From Limimaricola hongkongensis DSM 17492 (GTDB lineage: Bacteria; Pseudomonadota; Alphaproteobacteria; Rhodobacterales; Rhodobacteraceae): DNA of 64,000 nucleotides. Within the stretch, counting starts at the first letter, position 1. Every line of letters starts with the position of its first letter. The stretch spans positions 868,501 through 932,500 of the forward strand of contig NZ_KK088653.1 in NCBI RefSeq assembly GCF_000600975.2, given 5' to 3'. Below, piece by piece: positions 41,240 to 51,308 of the stretch. The position numbers were made by a program, and so were the translations under genes. A model generated the notes under the pieces. It saw nothing but the letters and a program-made list of their open reading frames with translations. It was not told where the DNA came from and ran no database searches.

Positions 41240-42590
41240 TTACCCTTGGAGCGTCTGCTCGAGCCAATGCTCGAGCCAGTGGATGTTGTAGTCGCCCGAC
41301 TGGATGTCGGGCTCGCCCAGAAGCGCGTGATGCAGCGGCACGGTGGTATCGATGCCGTCCACGATCAGCTCGCCCAGCGCCCGGTTGAGCCGCGCCAGCG
41401 CCTCGGCCCGGTCCTGGCCGTGCACGATCAGCTTGGCGATCAGGCTGTCGTAATAGGGCGGGATGCGGTAGCCGTCATAGAGCGCGCTGTCCATCCGCAC
41501 GCCGAGCCCGCCGGGGGCGTGATACTGCGTGATCCGGCCCGGGCAGGGCGCGAAATTTGGCAGCTTTTCGGCGTTGATCCGCACCTCGATGGCGTGGCCG
41601 CGGATCTTGAGGTCGTCCTGCGTGAAGGACATCGGCAGGCCGGAGGCCACGCGGATCTGCTCGCGCACGAGATCGACGCCGAAGATCGCCTCGGTCACCG
41701 GATGCTCCACCTGAAGACGGGTGTTCATCTCGATGAAGTAGAACTCGTCATTCTCGAACAGGAACTCGATCGTGCCGGCGCCGGCATAGTTGATCTTGGC
41801 CACGGCGTCGGCGCAGACCTTGCCGATGCGGTCGCGCAGCTCTTGCGTGATGGCCGGGCCGGGGGCCTCCTCGAAGACCTTCTGGTGGCGGCGCTGCAGC
41901 GAACAGTCGCGCTCGCCCAGATGCACCGCGCCGCCCTTGCCATCGCCGAAGACCTGGATCTCGATATGGCGCGGCGTGGTGAGGTACTTCTCGATGTAGA
42001 CCTCGTCATTGCCGAAGGCCGCCTTCGATTCCGAGCGCGCGGTCTGGAAGGCGCGCTCCATCTCGGCCTCGGTCTTCGCGACCTTCATGCCGCGCCCGCC
42101 GCCGCCGGCGGTGGCCTTGACGATGACCGGGTAGCCGATCTCCTTGCCGATCTTCTTGGCCGCCTCGACGGTGGGCACGCCGCCGTCGGAGCCGGGCACG
42201 CAAGGCACGCCCAGCGCCTTCATCGTGTCCTTGGCGGTGATCTTGTCGCCCATGACACGGATATGTTCGGCGGTGGGGCCGATGAAGGTCAGGCCGTGAT
42301 CCTCGACCGCCTGCACGAAGGCGGCGTTCTCGGACAGAAAGCCGTAACCGGGATGGATCGCCTGCGCGCCGGTGATCTCGCAGGCCGAGAGGATCGCCGG
42401 AAAGGACAGGTAGGATTGGCCGGAGGGCGGCGGGCCGATGCAGATCGCCTCGTCGGCCATGCGCACATGCATGGCGTCCGAATCGGCGGTGGAATGCACG
42501 GCGACGCTCTTGATGCCCAATCTCGCGCGCGGCGCGCACGACCCGGAGCGCGATCTCGCCGCGATTGGCGATGAGGATCTTGTCGAACAT
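41240..42590 (-). CDS. accC: Biotin carboxylase AccC with a frameshift near the N-terminus
   Basis: This is the ATP-grasp biotin carboxylase subunit of acetyl-CoA carboxylase, which carboxylates biotin on AccB for fatty acid synthesis. The C-terminal 426 residues read in one frame ([22 protein letters not shown]). The conserved first 24 residues ([16 protein letters not shown] and on) are in another frame. Removing one A of the AA at 42519-42520 restores [12 protein letters not shown] exactly. The gene is normally essential, so a base-calling error is likelier than a true pseudogene. The start is ATG 42590 or a GTG at 42599 overlapping the accB stop. Confidence 0.88.
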
Positions 42591-42595
42591 GGGAC

Positions 42596-43096
42596 TCACT
42601 CGATGATCATCAGGGGCGCGCCGAACTCGACCGGGCTGCCATCCTCGACGAGGATGCGCTTGACCGTGCCGGAGCGGGGCGCGGGGATCTGGTTCATGGT
42701 CTTCATCGCCTCGATGATGAGGACGGTGTCGCCCTCCTTCACCTGCGCGCCTTGGGTCACGAAGGCGGGCGAGCCGGGTTCGGCCTGCAGGTAGGCGGTG
42801 CCGACCATGGGCGAGGTGACGGCGCCCGGATGGCTGGCCGGATCCTCGGACACGGCGGCAGCGGGTGCCGGGGCGGCGCTCGGCGCGGCGGCGGGCGCCG
42901 GGGCCGGGGCGGCGGCGGGCTGCTGCATCGCGACCTGCTGGACCACTTCGCGGGCGCGGCTGACGCGGACGTTCAGGCTGTCATTCTCGCCGTAGTCGCG
43001 CTTTACCTGAAGCTCGGTCAGGTCGTTCTCGTGCAGCAATTCCGCGAGCGCGCGGATGAAGCTGACATCGCTGTCGTGGCTGGTCTTGTCGCTCAT
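42596..43096 (-). CDS. accB: Biotin carboxyl carrier protein AccB
   Basis: This 166-residue protein has an N-terminal domain, an Ala/Pro-rich flexible linker (about 57-82) and a C-terminal biotinyl domain with EAMKTMNQI, where Lys132 receives biotin. It shuttles the carboxyl group from AccC to the carboxyltransferase. It lies immediately upstream of accC in the conserved accB-accC order. Confidence 0.95.
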   Translation of the reverse strand: MSDKTSHDSDVSFIRALAELLHENDLTELQVKRDYGENDSLNVRVSRAREVVQQVAMQQPAAAPAPAPAAAPSAAPAPAAAVSEDPASHPGAVTSPMVGTAYLQAEPGSPAFVTQGAQVKEGDTVLIIEAMKTMNQIPAPRSGTVKRILVEDGSPVEFGAPLMIIE

Positions 43097-43218
43097 AGCT
43101 CTGGGCCCCTCGTATCGCGCCCGTCCGGGCTGCAGTTCCGGGGGCTTATACGCCGGTTCGCGGGGCGAGGAAAGCAGCCCGGCGCAGCAAGCGCCGGGGC
43201 GGCGGGATGAATATCGGT

Positions 43219-43743
43219 TCAGCCGGGGGGCGGCGCGCTTTCGTCGGGGGCCGGTGGCGGGGCGGGGGCCGTCGCGTCGGGTGCCGCGCGGGCGGGAAAC
43301 AGGCGCGTCGGCACCGGCTCTGCCGGGGGGGTGGTCGCGATGGGCCGGGTGTCGGCGCCGGCTGCTTCGTGTCCGTCGGGGGCCGGGGCGGCGGGTGCCG
43401 ATGCCGGCAGGGCGCGGGTCTGCTCCGCGACGGCGTCGGCCTGTTTCGCGCGGCGTTCCTCCGCGCGTTCGCTGTCGGGAAGCATCGCAACGCCCCAGGG
43501 TTTGAGAACGCGTTCGGGCGCGTGGTCGCGGACCGGAGCGGGGCCGGCCAGCAGGCCGGCCTGCACGAGGCCGAGCCGCATCTGGTCGGGCGGGCGCGGC
43601 GCGGCGGGGGCGGGACCTTCGCCGCGTGCCACGGGCGGCACGTCCGGCCGCGGCGCAGAGGCCGGCGCGTCGTCGGGCGGCACAACCGGCCCGATCCCGT
43701 TGGCCGGGCTGAGAACCGGCGACATCGGTCTGACAATTTCCAT
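43219..43743 (-). CDS. Hypothetical Pro/Ala-rich protein
   Basis: The 174-residue product is rich in Pro and Ala, with a more regular middle part (about 50-115, MRLGLVQAGLLAGP and WGVAMLPDSERAEERRAKQADAV). No signal or membrane helix is evident. Two other frames are also open here because of GC bias; this one has a GGGAG element before ATG 43743 and the best residue mix. It does not match a family I recognise. It is divergent from nothing: accB upstream and acs downstream lie on the same strand. Confidence 0.55.
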   Translation of the reverse strand: MEIVRPMSPVLSPANGIGPVVPPDDAPASAPRPDVPPVARGEGPAPAAPRPPDQMRLGLVQAGLLAGPAPVRDHAPERVLKPWGVAMLPDSERAEERRAKQADAVAEQTRALPASAPAAPAPDGHEAAGADTRPIATTPPAEPVPTRLFPARAAPDATAPAPPPAPDESAPPPG

Positions 43744-43810
43744 CTCATGCTCCCGAATCAGGAGCCCCCACGAGCGACAGGCTGTCAGGCGAACATGTGC
43801 AAATCGTGAA

Positions 43811-43839
43811 GGCGCCGGGACGAGACCCGCCCCGGCGCC
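43811..43839 (-). terminator. Terminator-like hairpin after acs
   Basis: GGCGCCGGG pairs with CCCGGCGCC around an 11-nt loop, 7 bp past the acs stop on the minus strand; a TTCACGATTT stretch follows. Confidence 0.5.
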
Positions 43840-43845
43840 GCGGTT

Positions 43846-45810
43846 TCAGCCGCGGTTCATGCGGTTCTCGATCAGTTCCTCGACCACCTGCGGCTCGGCC
43901 AGCGTCGAGGTGTCGCCGAGACTGCCGTAGTCGTTTTCGGCGATCTTGCGCAGGATGCGGCGCATGATCTTGCCCGAGCGGGTCTTGGGCAGGCCGGGCG
44001 CCCACTGGATGCAGTCGGGCTTGGCGATCGGGCCGATCTCCTGGCGCACCCAGGCCTCCAATTCATTGCGCAGCGCCTCGGTTGCCTCGACCCCCTCCAT
44101 GAGCGTGACATAGGCATAGATGCCCTGTCCCTTGATCTCGTGCGGATATCCGACCACCGCCGCCTCGGAGACGGCCTTGTGCGCGACCAGCGCGCTTTCG
44201 ACCTCGGCCGTGCCCATGCGGTGGCCCGAGACGTTGATCACATCGTCCACGCGCCCGGTGATCCAGTAATAGCCGTCGCCGTCGCGGCGGCAGCCATCGC
44301 CCGAGAAGTAGTACCCCTTGTATTGCGAAAAATAGGTCTGCTCGAAACGGTCGTGATCGCCCCAGATGGTGCGCATCTGCCCCGGCCAGCTATCGGCGAT
44401 GGCGAGCACGCCCTCGGCCTCCGTCTTCTCGATCACCGCGCCCGATTGCGGGTCGAGCACGACCGGCTGCACGCCGAAGAAGGGCAGGGTGGCCGAGCCC
44501 GGCTTGGTGGCGATGGCGCCGGGCAGGGAGGTGATCATGTGGCCGCCGGTCTCGGTCTGCCACCATGTGTCGACGATCGGCACGCGGCCCTTGCCGATGA
44601 CACGGTCGTACCATTCCCAGGCCTCGGGGTTGATCGGCTCGCCCACCGTGCCCAGCACCTTGAGCGTCGACAGATCCGCCCCTTCGGCCCAGTGATCGCC
44701 CTTGCCCATCAGCGCCCGGATCGCGGTGGGGGCGGTGTAGAACTGGTTCACCTTGTGCTTCTCGCAGACCTGCCAGAAGCGCGAGGCGTCGGGCCAGGTC
44801 GGCACGCCTTCGAACATCACCGTGGTCGCGCCATTGGCGAGGGGCCCGTAGACGATGTAGCTGTGGCCCGTGACCCAGCCGACATCCGCGGTGCACCAGA
44901 ACACGTCGCCATCATGGTAGTCGAAGGTGTATTGATGCGTCATCGCGGCATAGGCGAGATAACCGCCGGTCGTGTGCACGACGCCCTTGGGCTGGCCGGT
45001 GGAGCCGGAGGTGTAGAGGATGAAGAGCGGATCTTCGGCGCCCATCTCCTCGGCCGGGCAGTCGTCCGAGATGCCGTCCTCCATCTCATGGAGCCAGTGG
45101 TCGCGGCCCTCCACCATCTCGACCGCGCCGCCGGAACGCCTGACGACCAGCATCTGCGTGCCTTCGGGGCATTTCTCGAAGGCCTTGTCGGCATTGCTCT
45201 TGAGCGGGGTGTTCCTGCCGCCGCGCGGCGCTTCGTCGGCGGTGATCACCAGCTTGGCATCGCAGCCCGTCACCCGCGCCGATAGCGCGTCGGGCGAAAA
45301 GCCCGCGAAGACCACCGAATGGATCGCGCCGATCCGGGCGCAGGCCAGCATCGCATAGGCCGCCTGCGGGATCATCGGCATGTAGATGACGACGCGGTCG
45401 CCCTTTTCCACGCCCATCTTCTTCAGCACATTGGCGAATTTGCCGACATGCGAATGCAGCTGCCGGTAGCTGACATGCTGCGCCTCGGCCTTTGGGTCGT
45501 CCGGCTCCCAGATGATCGCGGTCTGATCGCCGCGCGTGGCGAGATGTCGGTCGATGCAGTTCTGCGCGACGTTGAGCGTGCCGTCCTCGAACCACTTGAT
45601 CGAGACGCGGCCAAGGTCGAAATTCGTGTCCTTCACCTTGCTGAAGGGGGTGATCCAGTCGAGCCGCTGGCCCTGTTCGGACCAGAAGCCTTCGGGGTCC
45701 TGCACCGATTGCGCGTACATCCGGTCATAGGCGGCGCGGTCGGCATGGGCGCGCGCGCGCGTCTCCTCGCTCGGCTCGTGAAGCTGCGGTGTCATGAGCT
45801 GATCCTTCAT
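43846..45810 (-). CDS. acs: Acetyl-CoA synthetase (acetate--CoA ligase)
   Basis: This 654-residue adenylate-forming enzyme activates acetate (and often propionate) to acyl-CoA. It shows the phosphate loop [11 protein letters not shown], the acyl-pocket segment [10 protein letters not shown], and the C-terminal lysine in [10 protein letters not shown] that catalyses adenylation and is the usual acetylation target. The ATG at 45810 has GAGGGAGAGAGA upstream. It begins 16 bp after livF and ends the same operon, tying acetate activation to that importer. Confidence 0.95.
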   Translation of the reverse strand: MKDQLMTPQLHEPSEETRARAHADRAAYDRMYAQSVQDPEGFWSEQGQRLDWITPFSKVKDTNFDLGRVSIKWFEDGTLNVAQNCIDRHLATRGDQTAIIWEPDDPKAEAQHVSYRQLHSHVGKFANVLKKMGVEKGDRVVIYMPMIPQAAYAMLACARIGAIHSVVFAGFSPDALSARVTGCDAKLVITADEAPRGGRNTPLKSNADKAFEKCPEGTQMLVVRRSGGAVEMVEGRDHWLHEMEDGISDDCPAEEMGAEDPLFILYTSGSTGQPKGVVHTTGGYLAYAAMTHQYTFDYHDGDVFWCTADVGWVTGHSYIVYGPLANGATTVMFEGVPTWPDASRFWQVCEKHKVNQFYTAPTAIRALMGKGDHWAEGADLSTLKVLGTVGEPINPEAWEWYDRVIGKGRVPIVDTWWQTETGGHMITSLPGAIATKPGSATLPFFGVQPVVLDPQSGAVIEKTEAEGVLAIADSWPGQMRTIWGDHDRFEQTYFSQYKGYYFSGDGCRRDGDGYYWITGRVDDVINVSGHRMGTAEVESALVAHKAVSEAAVVGYPHEIKGQGIYAYVTLMEGVEATEALRNELEAWVRQEIGPIAKPDCIQWAPGLPKTRSGKIMRRILRKIAENDYGSLGDTSTLAEPQVVEELIENRMNRG

Positions 45811-45826
45811 TCTCTCTCCCTCGTGC

Positions 45827-46582
45827 TCAGATCGCGAGGTAGCGCTGGCGCAACGCCTCGTCCTCGAGCACCTCCTGTGCCGATCCGTCATAGACGACCG
45901 AGCCGGTGTCAAGGATCACCGCCCGGTCCGCGAGCTTGAGCGCGGCCACGGCGTTCTGCTCGACGATGATCGTGGTGATGCCCTGATCGCGGATGATGTT
46001 CAGCGTCTTGGCGATCTCCTGCACGATCACCGGGGCCAGTCCTTCGTAGGGCTCGTCGAGCAAGAGCACCTTGATGTCGCGGGCCAGAGCGCGGGCGATG
46101 GCGAGCATCTGCTGCTCGCCGCCCGACAAGGTCACGCCCTCTTGGCGGCGGCGCTCCTTGAGCCGCGGGAAAAGACCGTAGATCCGTTCCAGGGACCAGC
46201 CCACGGGCGGCGCGATCTGCGCCAGCTGCAGGTTCTCTTCGACCGTGAGACCGGGGATGATGCGCCGGTCCTCGGGCACCAGCGCGATGCCGCTGGCCGC
46301 CGCCTCATGCGCCTTCATCTTGTGCAGCGGCTTGTGGTCGAGCCAGATCTCGCCATGTCGGAGCGCCGGATCGTCGAGCCGGGCGATGGTGCGCAGGGTC
46401 GATGTCTTGCCCGCGCCGTTGCGGCCCAGAAGTGCCAGGATCTCGCCCTCGTGGATGTCGAAGCTGACACCCTGGACGATGTAGCTTTCGCCGTAATAGG
46501 CTTGGATGTCCCAGATGGAGAGGAACTTGGGATGGGTCGCGGCGCTGCTGCGATCGCGGTCGAATGTCGCTGTCTCGGTCAT
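45827..46582 (-). CDS. ABC transporter ATP-binding protein, LivF type
   Basis: This 251-residue ATPase of the branched-chain amino acid/amide class (HAAT) has Walker [10 protein letters not shown] (about 53-61), signature LSGGEQQM and Walker [12 protein letters not shown]. It pairs with the LivG-type ATPase upstream. The gene is followed by acs after 16 bp. Confidence 0.9.
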   Translation of the reverse strand: MTETATFDRDRSSAATHPKFLSIWDIQAYYGESYIVQGVSFDIHEGEILALLGRNGAGKTSTLRTIARLDDPALRHGEIWLDHKPLHKMKAHEAAASGIALVPEDRRIIPGLTVEENLQLAQIAPPVGWSLERIYGLFPRLKERRRQEGVTLSGGEQQMLAIARALARDIKVLLLDEPYEGLAPVIVQEIAKTLNIIRDQGITTIIVEQNAVAALKLADRAVILDTGSVVYDGSAQEVLEDEALRQRYLAI

Positions 46583-46598
46583 GTCGTCTCTCCCGCGT

Positions 46599-47357
46599 TC
46601 AGACCTGCGCTTCGCCCAGATAGGCTTCGCGCACCTTGGGGTGGCCCTTGATGTTCTCGGGCGTCTCCTCGACCAGCGGCGTGCCCTGCGCGAGCACGGT
46701 GATCCGCTCGGCCAAGGAGAACACCACGTGCATGTCGTGCTCGATGATGCACATCGTGATGTCGCGCTTGGCCTTGATCTCCTTGAGCAATTCGATGGTG
46801 TTGTTGGTGTCGGCCCGCGCCATGCCCGCGGTTGGCTCGTCGAGCAGCAGGAGCTTGGGCGTCTGCACGAGGCACATCGCCATCTCCAACCGCCGCTTGT
46901 CGCCGCGCGACAGGCTCGCGGCGGTCATGTGCCGCTTGTCGGCCATGTTGACGTCCGCCAGCATCGCTTCGGCCTGCTCGCGGATGCCCGCCTCGCGGCG
47001 CACCGTTTCGTAGGCATGCAGCCGGAACGCCCCGTCGCGCCGCGCGAAGCAGGGGATCATCACGTTTTCCAGAACGCTGAGATCGGCGAAGATCTCGGGC
47101 GTCTGGAACACGCGGGAGATGCCCATCTGGTTGATCTCGTGCGGCTTGCGCCCGAGCACCGACTGGCCGTCGAACATCACGCTGCCCGAATCCGGGATCA
47201 GCTTGCCGACGAGGCAGTTCAGGAGCGTCGACTTGCCCGCGCCGTTGGGTCCGATGATGGCGTGGACCGTGTTCTCCTTGACCGAGAGATTGACGTCGCC
47301 CAGCGCCTGCAGCCCGCCGAAGCGCTTGTTGACGCCCTTGACTTCGAGAATGCCCAT
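46599..47357 (-). CDS. ABC transporter ATP-binding protein, LivG type
   Basis: This 252-residue ATPase has Walker A GPNGAGKST (about 37-45), signature LSRGDKRRLEMAM (SRGD in place of the usual SGGQ), Walker B LLLLDEPTAGM and the histidine in IEHDMHVVFS. It lies 10 bp after the LivM-type permease gene in an operon of binding protein, two permeases, two ATPases and acs. Confidence 0.9.
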   Translation of the reverse strand: MGILEVKGVNKRFGGLQALGDVNLSVKENTVHAIIGPNGAGKSTLLNCLVGKLIPDSGSVMFDGQSVLGRKPHEINQMGISRVFQTPEIFADLSVLENVMIPCFARRDGAFRLHAYETVRREAGIREQAEAMLADVNMADKRHMTAASLSRGDKRRLEMAMCLVQTPKLLLLDEPTAGMARADTNNTIELLKEIKAKRDITMCIIEHDMHVVFSLAERITVLAQGTPLVEETPENIKGHPKVREAYLGEAQV

Positions 47358-47367
47358 GACGGCCTCC

Positions 47368-48576
47368 TTATTCCGCGGCGGCGCGCTGGCGCGCGGCGTC
47401 GGATTCGACGTGATCTGCGTTGCGGTCGCGGCGGCGGAACAGCCGGCCCGTGCGCTGCGCCCCCTCGACCAGACCGCCGGGCAGGAAGATGACGACCAGC
47501 ATGAACATGATGCCCAGCGTCAGGTGCCAGCCCTTGCCGATGAAGGGGTGGATGACGGCGACCATGACGTTCTCCAGCCCGTCGGGCATGAAGGCGAACC
47601 ACTGGTGCAGGATGCCGTCGTTGATCTTCGAGAAGATGTTCTCGAAATACTTGATGAAGCCCGCGCCCAGCACCGGCCCGATCAGGGTTCCGGCACCGCC
47701 GAGGATGGTCATCAGCACCACCTCTCCGCTCGCCGTCCATTGCATCCGGTCGGCGCCCGCCAGCGGGTCCATCGCCGCCAAGAGCCCGCCCGCGAGCCCC
47801 GCATACATGCCCGAGATCACGAAGGCCGCGAGCGTGTAGGGGCGGGTGTTCAGGCCGGTGTAGTTCATCCGCTGCTGGTTCGACTTCACCGCCCGCAGCA
47901 TCATGCCGAAGGGCGAACGGAAGATGCGCACCGACAGGTAGAAGGCCACGAGCATCAGCGCCGCGCTGAAGTAATACCCGACCGAGAAGTCCCAGGACCA
48001 CGGGCCCACGAACAGCGTGGTGGTGTCGCGCATCTCGGCCCCGAACAGCGAGGTGACGGGCAGCCCGCCGGTGGAGGCGCCGTCGAGGATGCGCGGGTCC
48101 GACAGGGTGAGTTGCAGCCCGGTTTCGCCGTTGGTGACGGGGGTCAGCACCGAATAGGCGAGGTTGTAGCTCATCTGCGCGAAGGCCAGCGTCAGGATCG
48201 AGAAATAGATGCCCGAGCGGCGCAAGGAGACAAAGCCGATCACGAGGGCGAAGAGCCCGGCCATGACGATCGACAGGATGATCGCCGGGATGACGTTCAT
48301 CGACAGAAGCTTGAACATCCACACGGCGGAATAGGAGCCGATCCCGAGAAACGCCGCGTGGCCGAAGGACAGGTAGCCGGTCAGGCCGAACAGGATGTTG
48401 AAGCCGATGGCGAAGATCCCGAAGATCACGAAGCGCTGCATCAGGTCGGGATAGCCCGCGTTGAACTGCGCCAGAGCCGAGCCCGCCGGAAAGGGGTTGA
48501 GGATGATCGGGGCGAACAGGGTGATCGCCGCCACCACGATCAGCAGAAGGGTGTCTTTGCGTTCAAGTCCGAGCAT
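47368..48576 (-). CDS. ABC transporter permease, LivM type
   Basis: This 402-residue permease has about ten hydrophobic helices and family segments [16 protein letters not shown] and [16 protein letters not shown]. Its loop between helices (about 165-200) and C-terminal basic tail are longer than in E. coli LivM, as in amide/urea-type systems. The ATG lies 3 bp after the LivH-type gene, showing tight coupling. Confidence 0.9.
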   Translation of the reverse strand: MLGLERKDTLLLIVVAAITLFAPIILNPFPAGSALAQFNAGYPDLMQRFVIFGIFAIGFNILFGLTGYLSFGHAAFLGIGSYSAVWMFKLLSMNVIPAIILSIVMAGLFALVIGFVSLRRSGIYFSILTLAFAQMSYNLAYSVLTPVTNGETGLQLTLSDPRILDGASTGGLPVTSLFGAEMRDTTTLFVGPWSWDFSVGYYFSAALMLVAFYLSVRIFRSPFGMMLRAVKSNQQRMNYTGLNTRPYTLAAFVISGMYAGLAGGLLAAMDPLAGADRMQWTASGEVVLMTILGGAGTLIGPVLGAGFIKYFENIFSKINDGILHQWFAFMPDGLENVMVAVIHPFIGKGWHLTLGIMFMLVVIFLPGGLVEGAQRTGRLFRRRDRNADHVESDAARQRAAAE

Positions 48577-48579
48577 GGC

Positions 48580-49611
48580 TTATTCCTCCATCACGCCGCG
48601 ACGGCCCATCAGGCCGCGCGGGCGGGTCAGCAGAATGACGATGGCGACGAGGTAGATGATGATCTGGTCGATGCCGGGCAGCAGCGACTTCACCTCGTTC
48701 ATCGAGGCGAAGCTCTGCAGGATGCCCAATAGGAACCCCGCCAGAACGGCGCCGGGCAGGGAGCCCATGCCGCCCACGACCACCACCACGAAGCTCAGCA
48801 CCAGGAAATCCATGCCCATGTGGTAGTTCGGGCTCAGGATCGGCGTGTACATGACACCCGCGAGACCGGCGACGGCCGCCGCGAGGCCGAACATCAGCGT
48901 GAAGCGGCGGTCGATGTCGATGCCCAGCAAGCCCACCGTTTCTCGGTCGGCCATGCCGGCGCGGACCACCATGCCGAAGGTGGTGAATTGCAGGAAGGCG
49001 AAGACGCCCGCGATGATGATGCCCGCGAAGAAGAAATAGACCAGCCGCCAGTAGGGGTAGATGATCGAATAGGGATCGAAGCCGAGCCAGACGCCGATGT
49101 CGAGGCTGCCGGTGAAAGCCTGCGGCGCGGGCGTCGGGATCGGATTGGCGCCGTAGAAATACTTGATGATCTCCTGCAGCACGATGGCGAGGCCGAAGGT
49201 CACGAGGATCTGGTCGGCATGCGGGCGCTTGTAGAAATGCTTGATTAGCCCGCGCTCCATCACGAAGCCCACCAGCACCATCACCGGGATCGCCAGCAGG
49301 ATCGCCAAGGGCACGGCCCAGTCGACGATTGCGGCGCCGATTTCGGGACCGAACCAGTTTTCCACATAGGGGGTCTTCACCTTGAGCGGATTGCCGAGGA
49401 AATCGGTGCGCTCGGGGTCGATGGTGGTGACGCTGATGGTCAGGATCTTCTGCAGGGTGACCGCGCAGAACGCGCCGATCATGAACAGCGCGCCATGGGC
49501 GAAATTCACCACGCCGAGCGTGCCGAAGATGAGCGTGAGCCCGAGCGCGATCAGCGCGTAGGCCGATCCCTTGTCGAGCCCGTTCAGAATCTGGATGAGT
49601 ATGGCGTCCAT
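48580..49611 (-). CDS. ABC transporter permease, LivH type
   Basis: This 343-residue permease has a full set of hydrophobic helices with GLTLIFGTLGVVNFAHGALF near the N-terminus and GGMGSLPGAVLAGFLLGI near the C-terminus. A hydrophilic insert of about 40 residues (62-103) follows the second helix. It is separated from the binding-protein gene by a 128-bp gap with a strong hairpin. GAGGGGGACC precedes the ATG. Confidence 0.9.
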   Translation of the reverse strand: MDAILIQILNGLDKGSAYALIALGLTLIFGTLGVVNFAHGALFMIGAFCAVTLQKILTISVTTIDPERTDFLGNPLKVKTPYVENWFGPEIGAAIVDWAVPLAILLAIPVMVLVGFVMERGLIKHFYKRPHADQILVTFGLAIVLQEIIKYFYGANPIPTPAPQAFTGSLDIGVWLGFDPYSIIYPYWRLVYFFFAGIIIAGVFAFLQFTTFGMVVRAGMADRETVGLLGIDIDRRFTLMFGLAAAVAGLAGVMYTPILSPNYHMGMDFLVLSFVVVVVGGMGSLPGAVLAGFLLGILQSFASMNEVKSLLPGIDQIIIYLVAIVILLTRPRGLMGRRGVMEE

Positions 49612-49698
49612 GGTCCCCCTCCTTGCTGAGGCTGGCCGTGTTGTGATGGGTCAAGCCGCCCCCGGTCGCGCACCCCGTCAGGGCGCGCGTCGGGAGGG

Positions 49699-49723
49699 GC
49701 CGGTCGCGGGGGCCGCGACCGGC
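49699..49723 (-). terminator. Hairpin between the binding-protein gene and livH-type gene
   Basis: A perfect 10-bp stem (GCCGGTCGCG/CGCGACCGGC) with a 5-nt loop lies just after the substrate-binding protein gene, as at the frc operon. It probably stabilises the upstream message or terminates part of the transcripts. Confidence 0.5.
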
Positions 49724-49739
49724 AATGTCGGGTGGGGCG

Positions 49740-51083
49740 TCAGGCGCCCGGGTTGCACTCGCCCAGCGCGCCGCCCGCGAACATCGGGTGGTCATGCGCA
49801 TAGGTGACCTGCGCGGTCGGCGTGACCTCGACGATCTCCACGAGGTGGAACTCGTCCTGCGGGTTCTCGGCCCCCTTCACGACGACCACGTCCTTGAAGC
49901 ACTGGTGGTCTTCGGCGCGGTACAGCGTCGGGCCGTTGCCCATGCCGTCGAACTCGAAGCCCTCCAGCGCCTCGACCACGGCGCAGGGGTTGAAGTCATT
50001 CGCCCGCGTGACGGCGTCGGCATAGAGCAGCGCCTGCACGTAGCAGGTATGCGCGGCCTGCGACGGCGGGAAGCCGTATTTCTCGCCAAAGCTCTTCACG
50101 AAGGCCTTGGTGCCCTCGTCTTCGAGCTTCCAGTCCCAGTTCTGCGAGCCGGGAATGCCGGCGATGGCCGAGCCCGCGCCGCGCGCCATCAGCTCGGAAT
50201 AAAGCGGCACGACGATCTGGAAGTCCTGGCCGTTGGCCTGCCGTTCGCGCAGTCCGAACTGCACCGCCTGGGTCAGCGAGTTCACCATGTCCCCGCCGTA
50301 GTGGTTGAGCACGAGCACATCGGCGCCCGAGTTCAGCACCGGCGCGATATAGGAGGAGAAGTCGCCCGCGCCGAGCGGCGTGCGCACCTTTTCGGCGGTC
50401 TGCCAGCCCATTGCCTCGGTCGCGGCGGCGATCGATTCCTCCTGGGTCCAGCCCCAGGTGTAGTCGGCGGTCAGGTGATAGGCCTTTCGCTCGGTGCCAT
50501 AGAGGTTTTGCAGTACCGGCGCGAGGGCGGCGGCCGACATGTAGGCGTTGAAGAAATGCCGGAAGCCGTTGGCCTTGCGGTCCTTGCCCGTGGTGTCGTT
50601 GGAATGGGTGAGACCGGCCATGAAGATCACGCCCGCCTCCTGGCACAGCCCCTGCACGGCGACCGCGACGCCCGAGGAGGAGCCGCCCGAGATCATCACG
50701 GCGCCGTCCTTCTGGATCATCGATTGCGCTGCGGCGCGGGCGGCGTCGGACTTGGTCTGGGTATCGCCGGTGACGAACTCGACCTTCTTGCCGAGGATGC
50801 CGGTGCCGTCGAGCGCCTTCGACGAGAAGGTGTTGAGCATCCCCCCGTCGCCTTCGCCGTTCAGGTGCTCGACCGCGAGTTGGAAGGCGCGCAATTCGTC
50901 GGCGCCCTCGTCGGCATAGGCGCCGGTCTGCGGCACGTTGAAGCCGAGCGTCACCGAAGAGCCGGTCGGCGCGTTGGTGAAGGCCGATGCGCTCGAGGTG
51001 AAGATCGTCGGCAGCGCGAGCCCCGCGCTACCCACCGCGCCGGTCTTCAGCAACCCGCGCCGCGAGAAGTTCTGTCGTCTCAT
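49740..51083 (-). CDS. ABC transporter substrate-binding protein, HAAT family, Tat-type signal
   Basis: This 447-residue periplasmic protein has a twin-arginine leader (SRRGLLK at 7-13, then a hydrophobic stretch ending SASA) and a Peripla_BP_6 fold like amide, urea or branched-chain amino acid receptors. Cysteines occur near the C-terminus (NPCAVVE, HQCFKD, GECNPG). Tat export implies folding before export. The ligand is not evident; cotranscription with acetyl-CoA synthetase suggests a carboxylate or a compound broken down to acetate. Confidence 0.87.
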   Translation of the reverse strand: MRRQNFSRRGLLKTGAVGSAGLALPTIFTSSASAFTNAPTGSSVTLGFNVPQTGAYADEGADELRAFQLAVEHLNGEGDGGMLNTFSSKALDGTGILGKKVEFVTGDTQTKSDAARAAAQSMIQKDGAVMISGGSSSGVAVAVQGLCQEAGVIFMAGLTHSNDTTGKDRKANGFRHFFNAYMSAAALAPVLQNLYGTERKAYHLTADYTWGWTQEESIAAATEAMGWQTAEKVRTPLGAGDFSSYIAPVLNSGADVLVLNHYGGDMVNSLTQAVQFGLRERQANGQDFQIVVPLYSELMARGAGSAIAGIPGSQNWDWKLEDEGTKAFVKSFGEKYGFPPSQAAHTCYVQALLYADAVTRANDFNPCAVVEALEGFEFDGMGNGPTLYRAEDHQCFKDVVVVKGAENPQDEFHLVEIVEVTPTAQVTYAHDHPMFAGGALGECNPGA

Positions 51084-51308
51084 GTGGTCTCCTCCCTGAT
51101 TTGCGGTCGGCGCACCGGAAACCTCCTCCGTTCCCGGCGCGCCGCCACACCGTTCGGTGCAGGTCGATTATCGGGTCCGAACTGAAAATCAGGCAATAAA
51201 GGCTTGGAGGTGGGCGGCTTTTCTGTAAATTTGTGAACATGCCTGTCCGAAAATCTGTCAATTGCTTTTCTCGCAACCGCAGCAAGCCCTTGATCGGGCG
51301 GGGCGGGC

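Noticed and set aside
43146-43930. Other long frames overlapping the Pro/Ala-rich gene at 43219-43743
   Set aside because: They are extremely Arg/Pro or Arg/Gly-rich, and those on the plus strand lack ribosome sites; low-complexity GC-rich DNA explains them.
51120-51145. GGAAC on the minus strand upstream of the binding-protein gene
   Set aside because: No CGTT-like element at 16 or 17 bp spacing.
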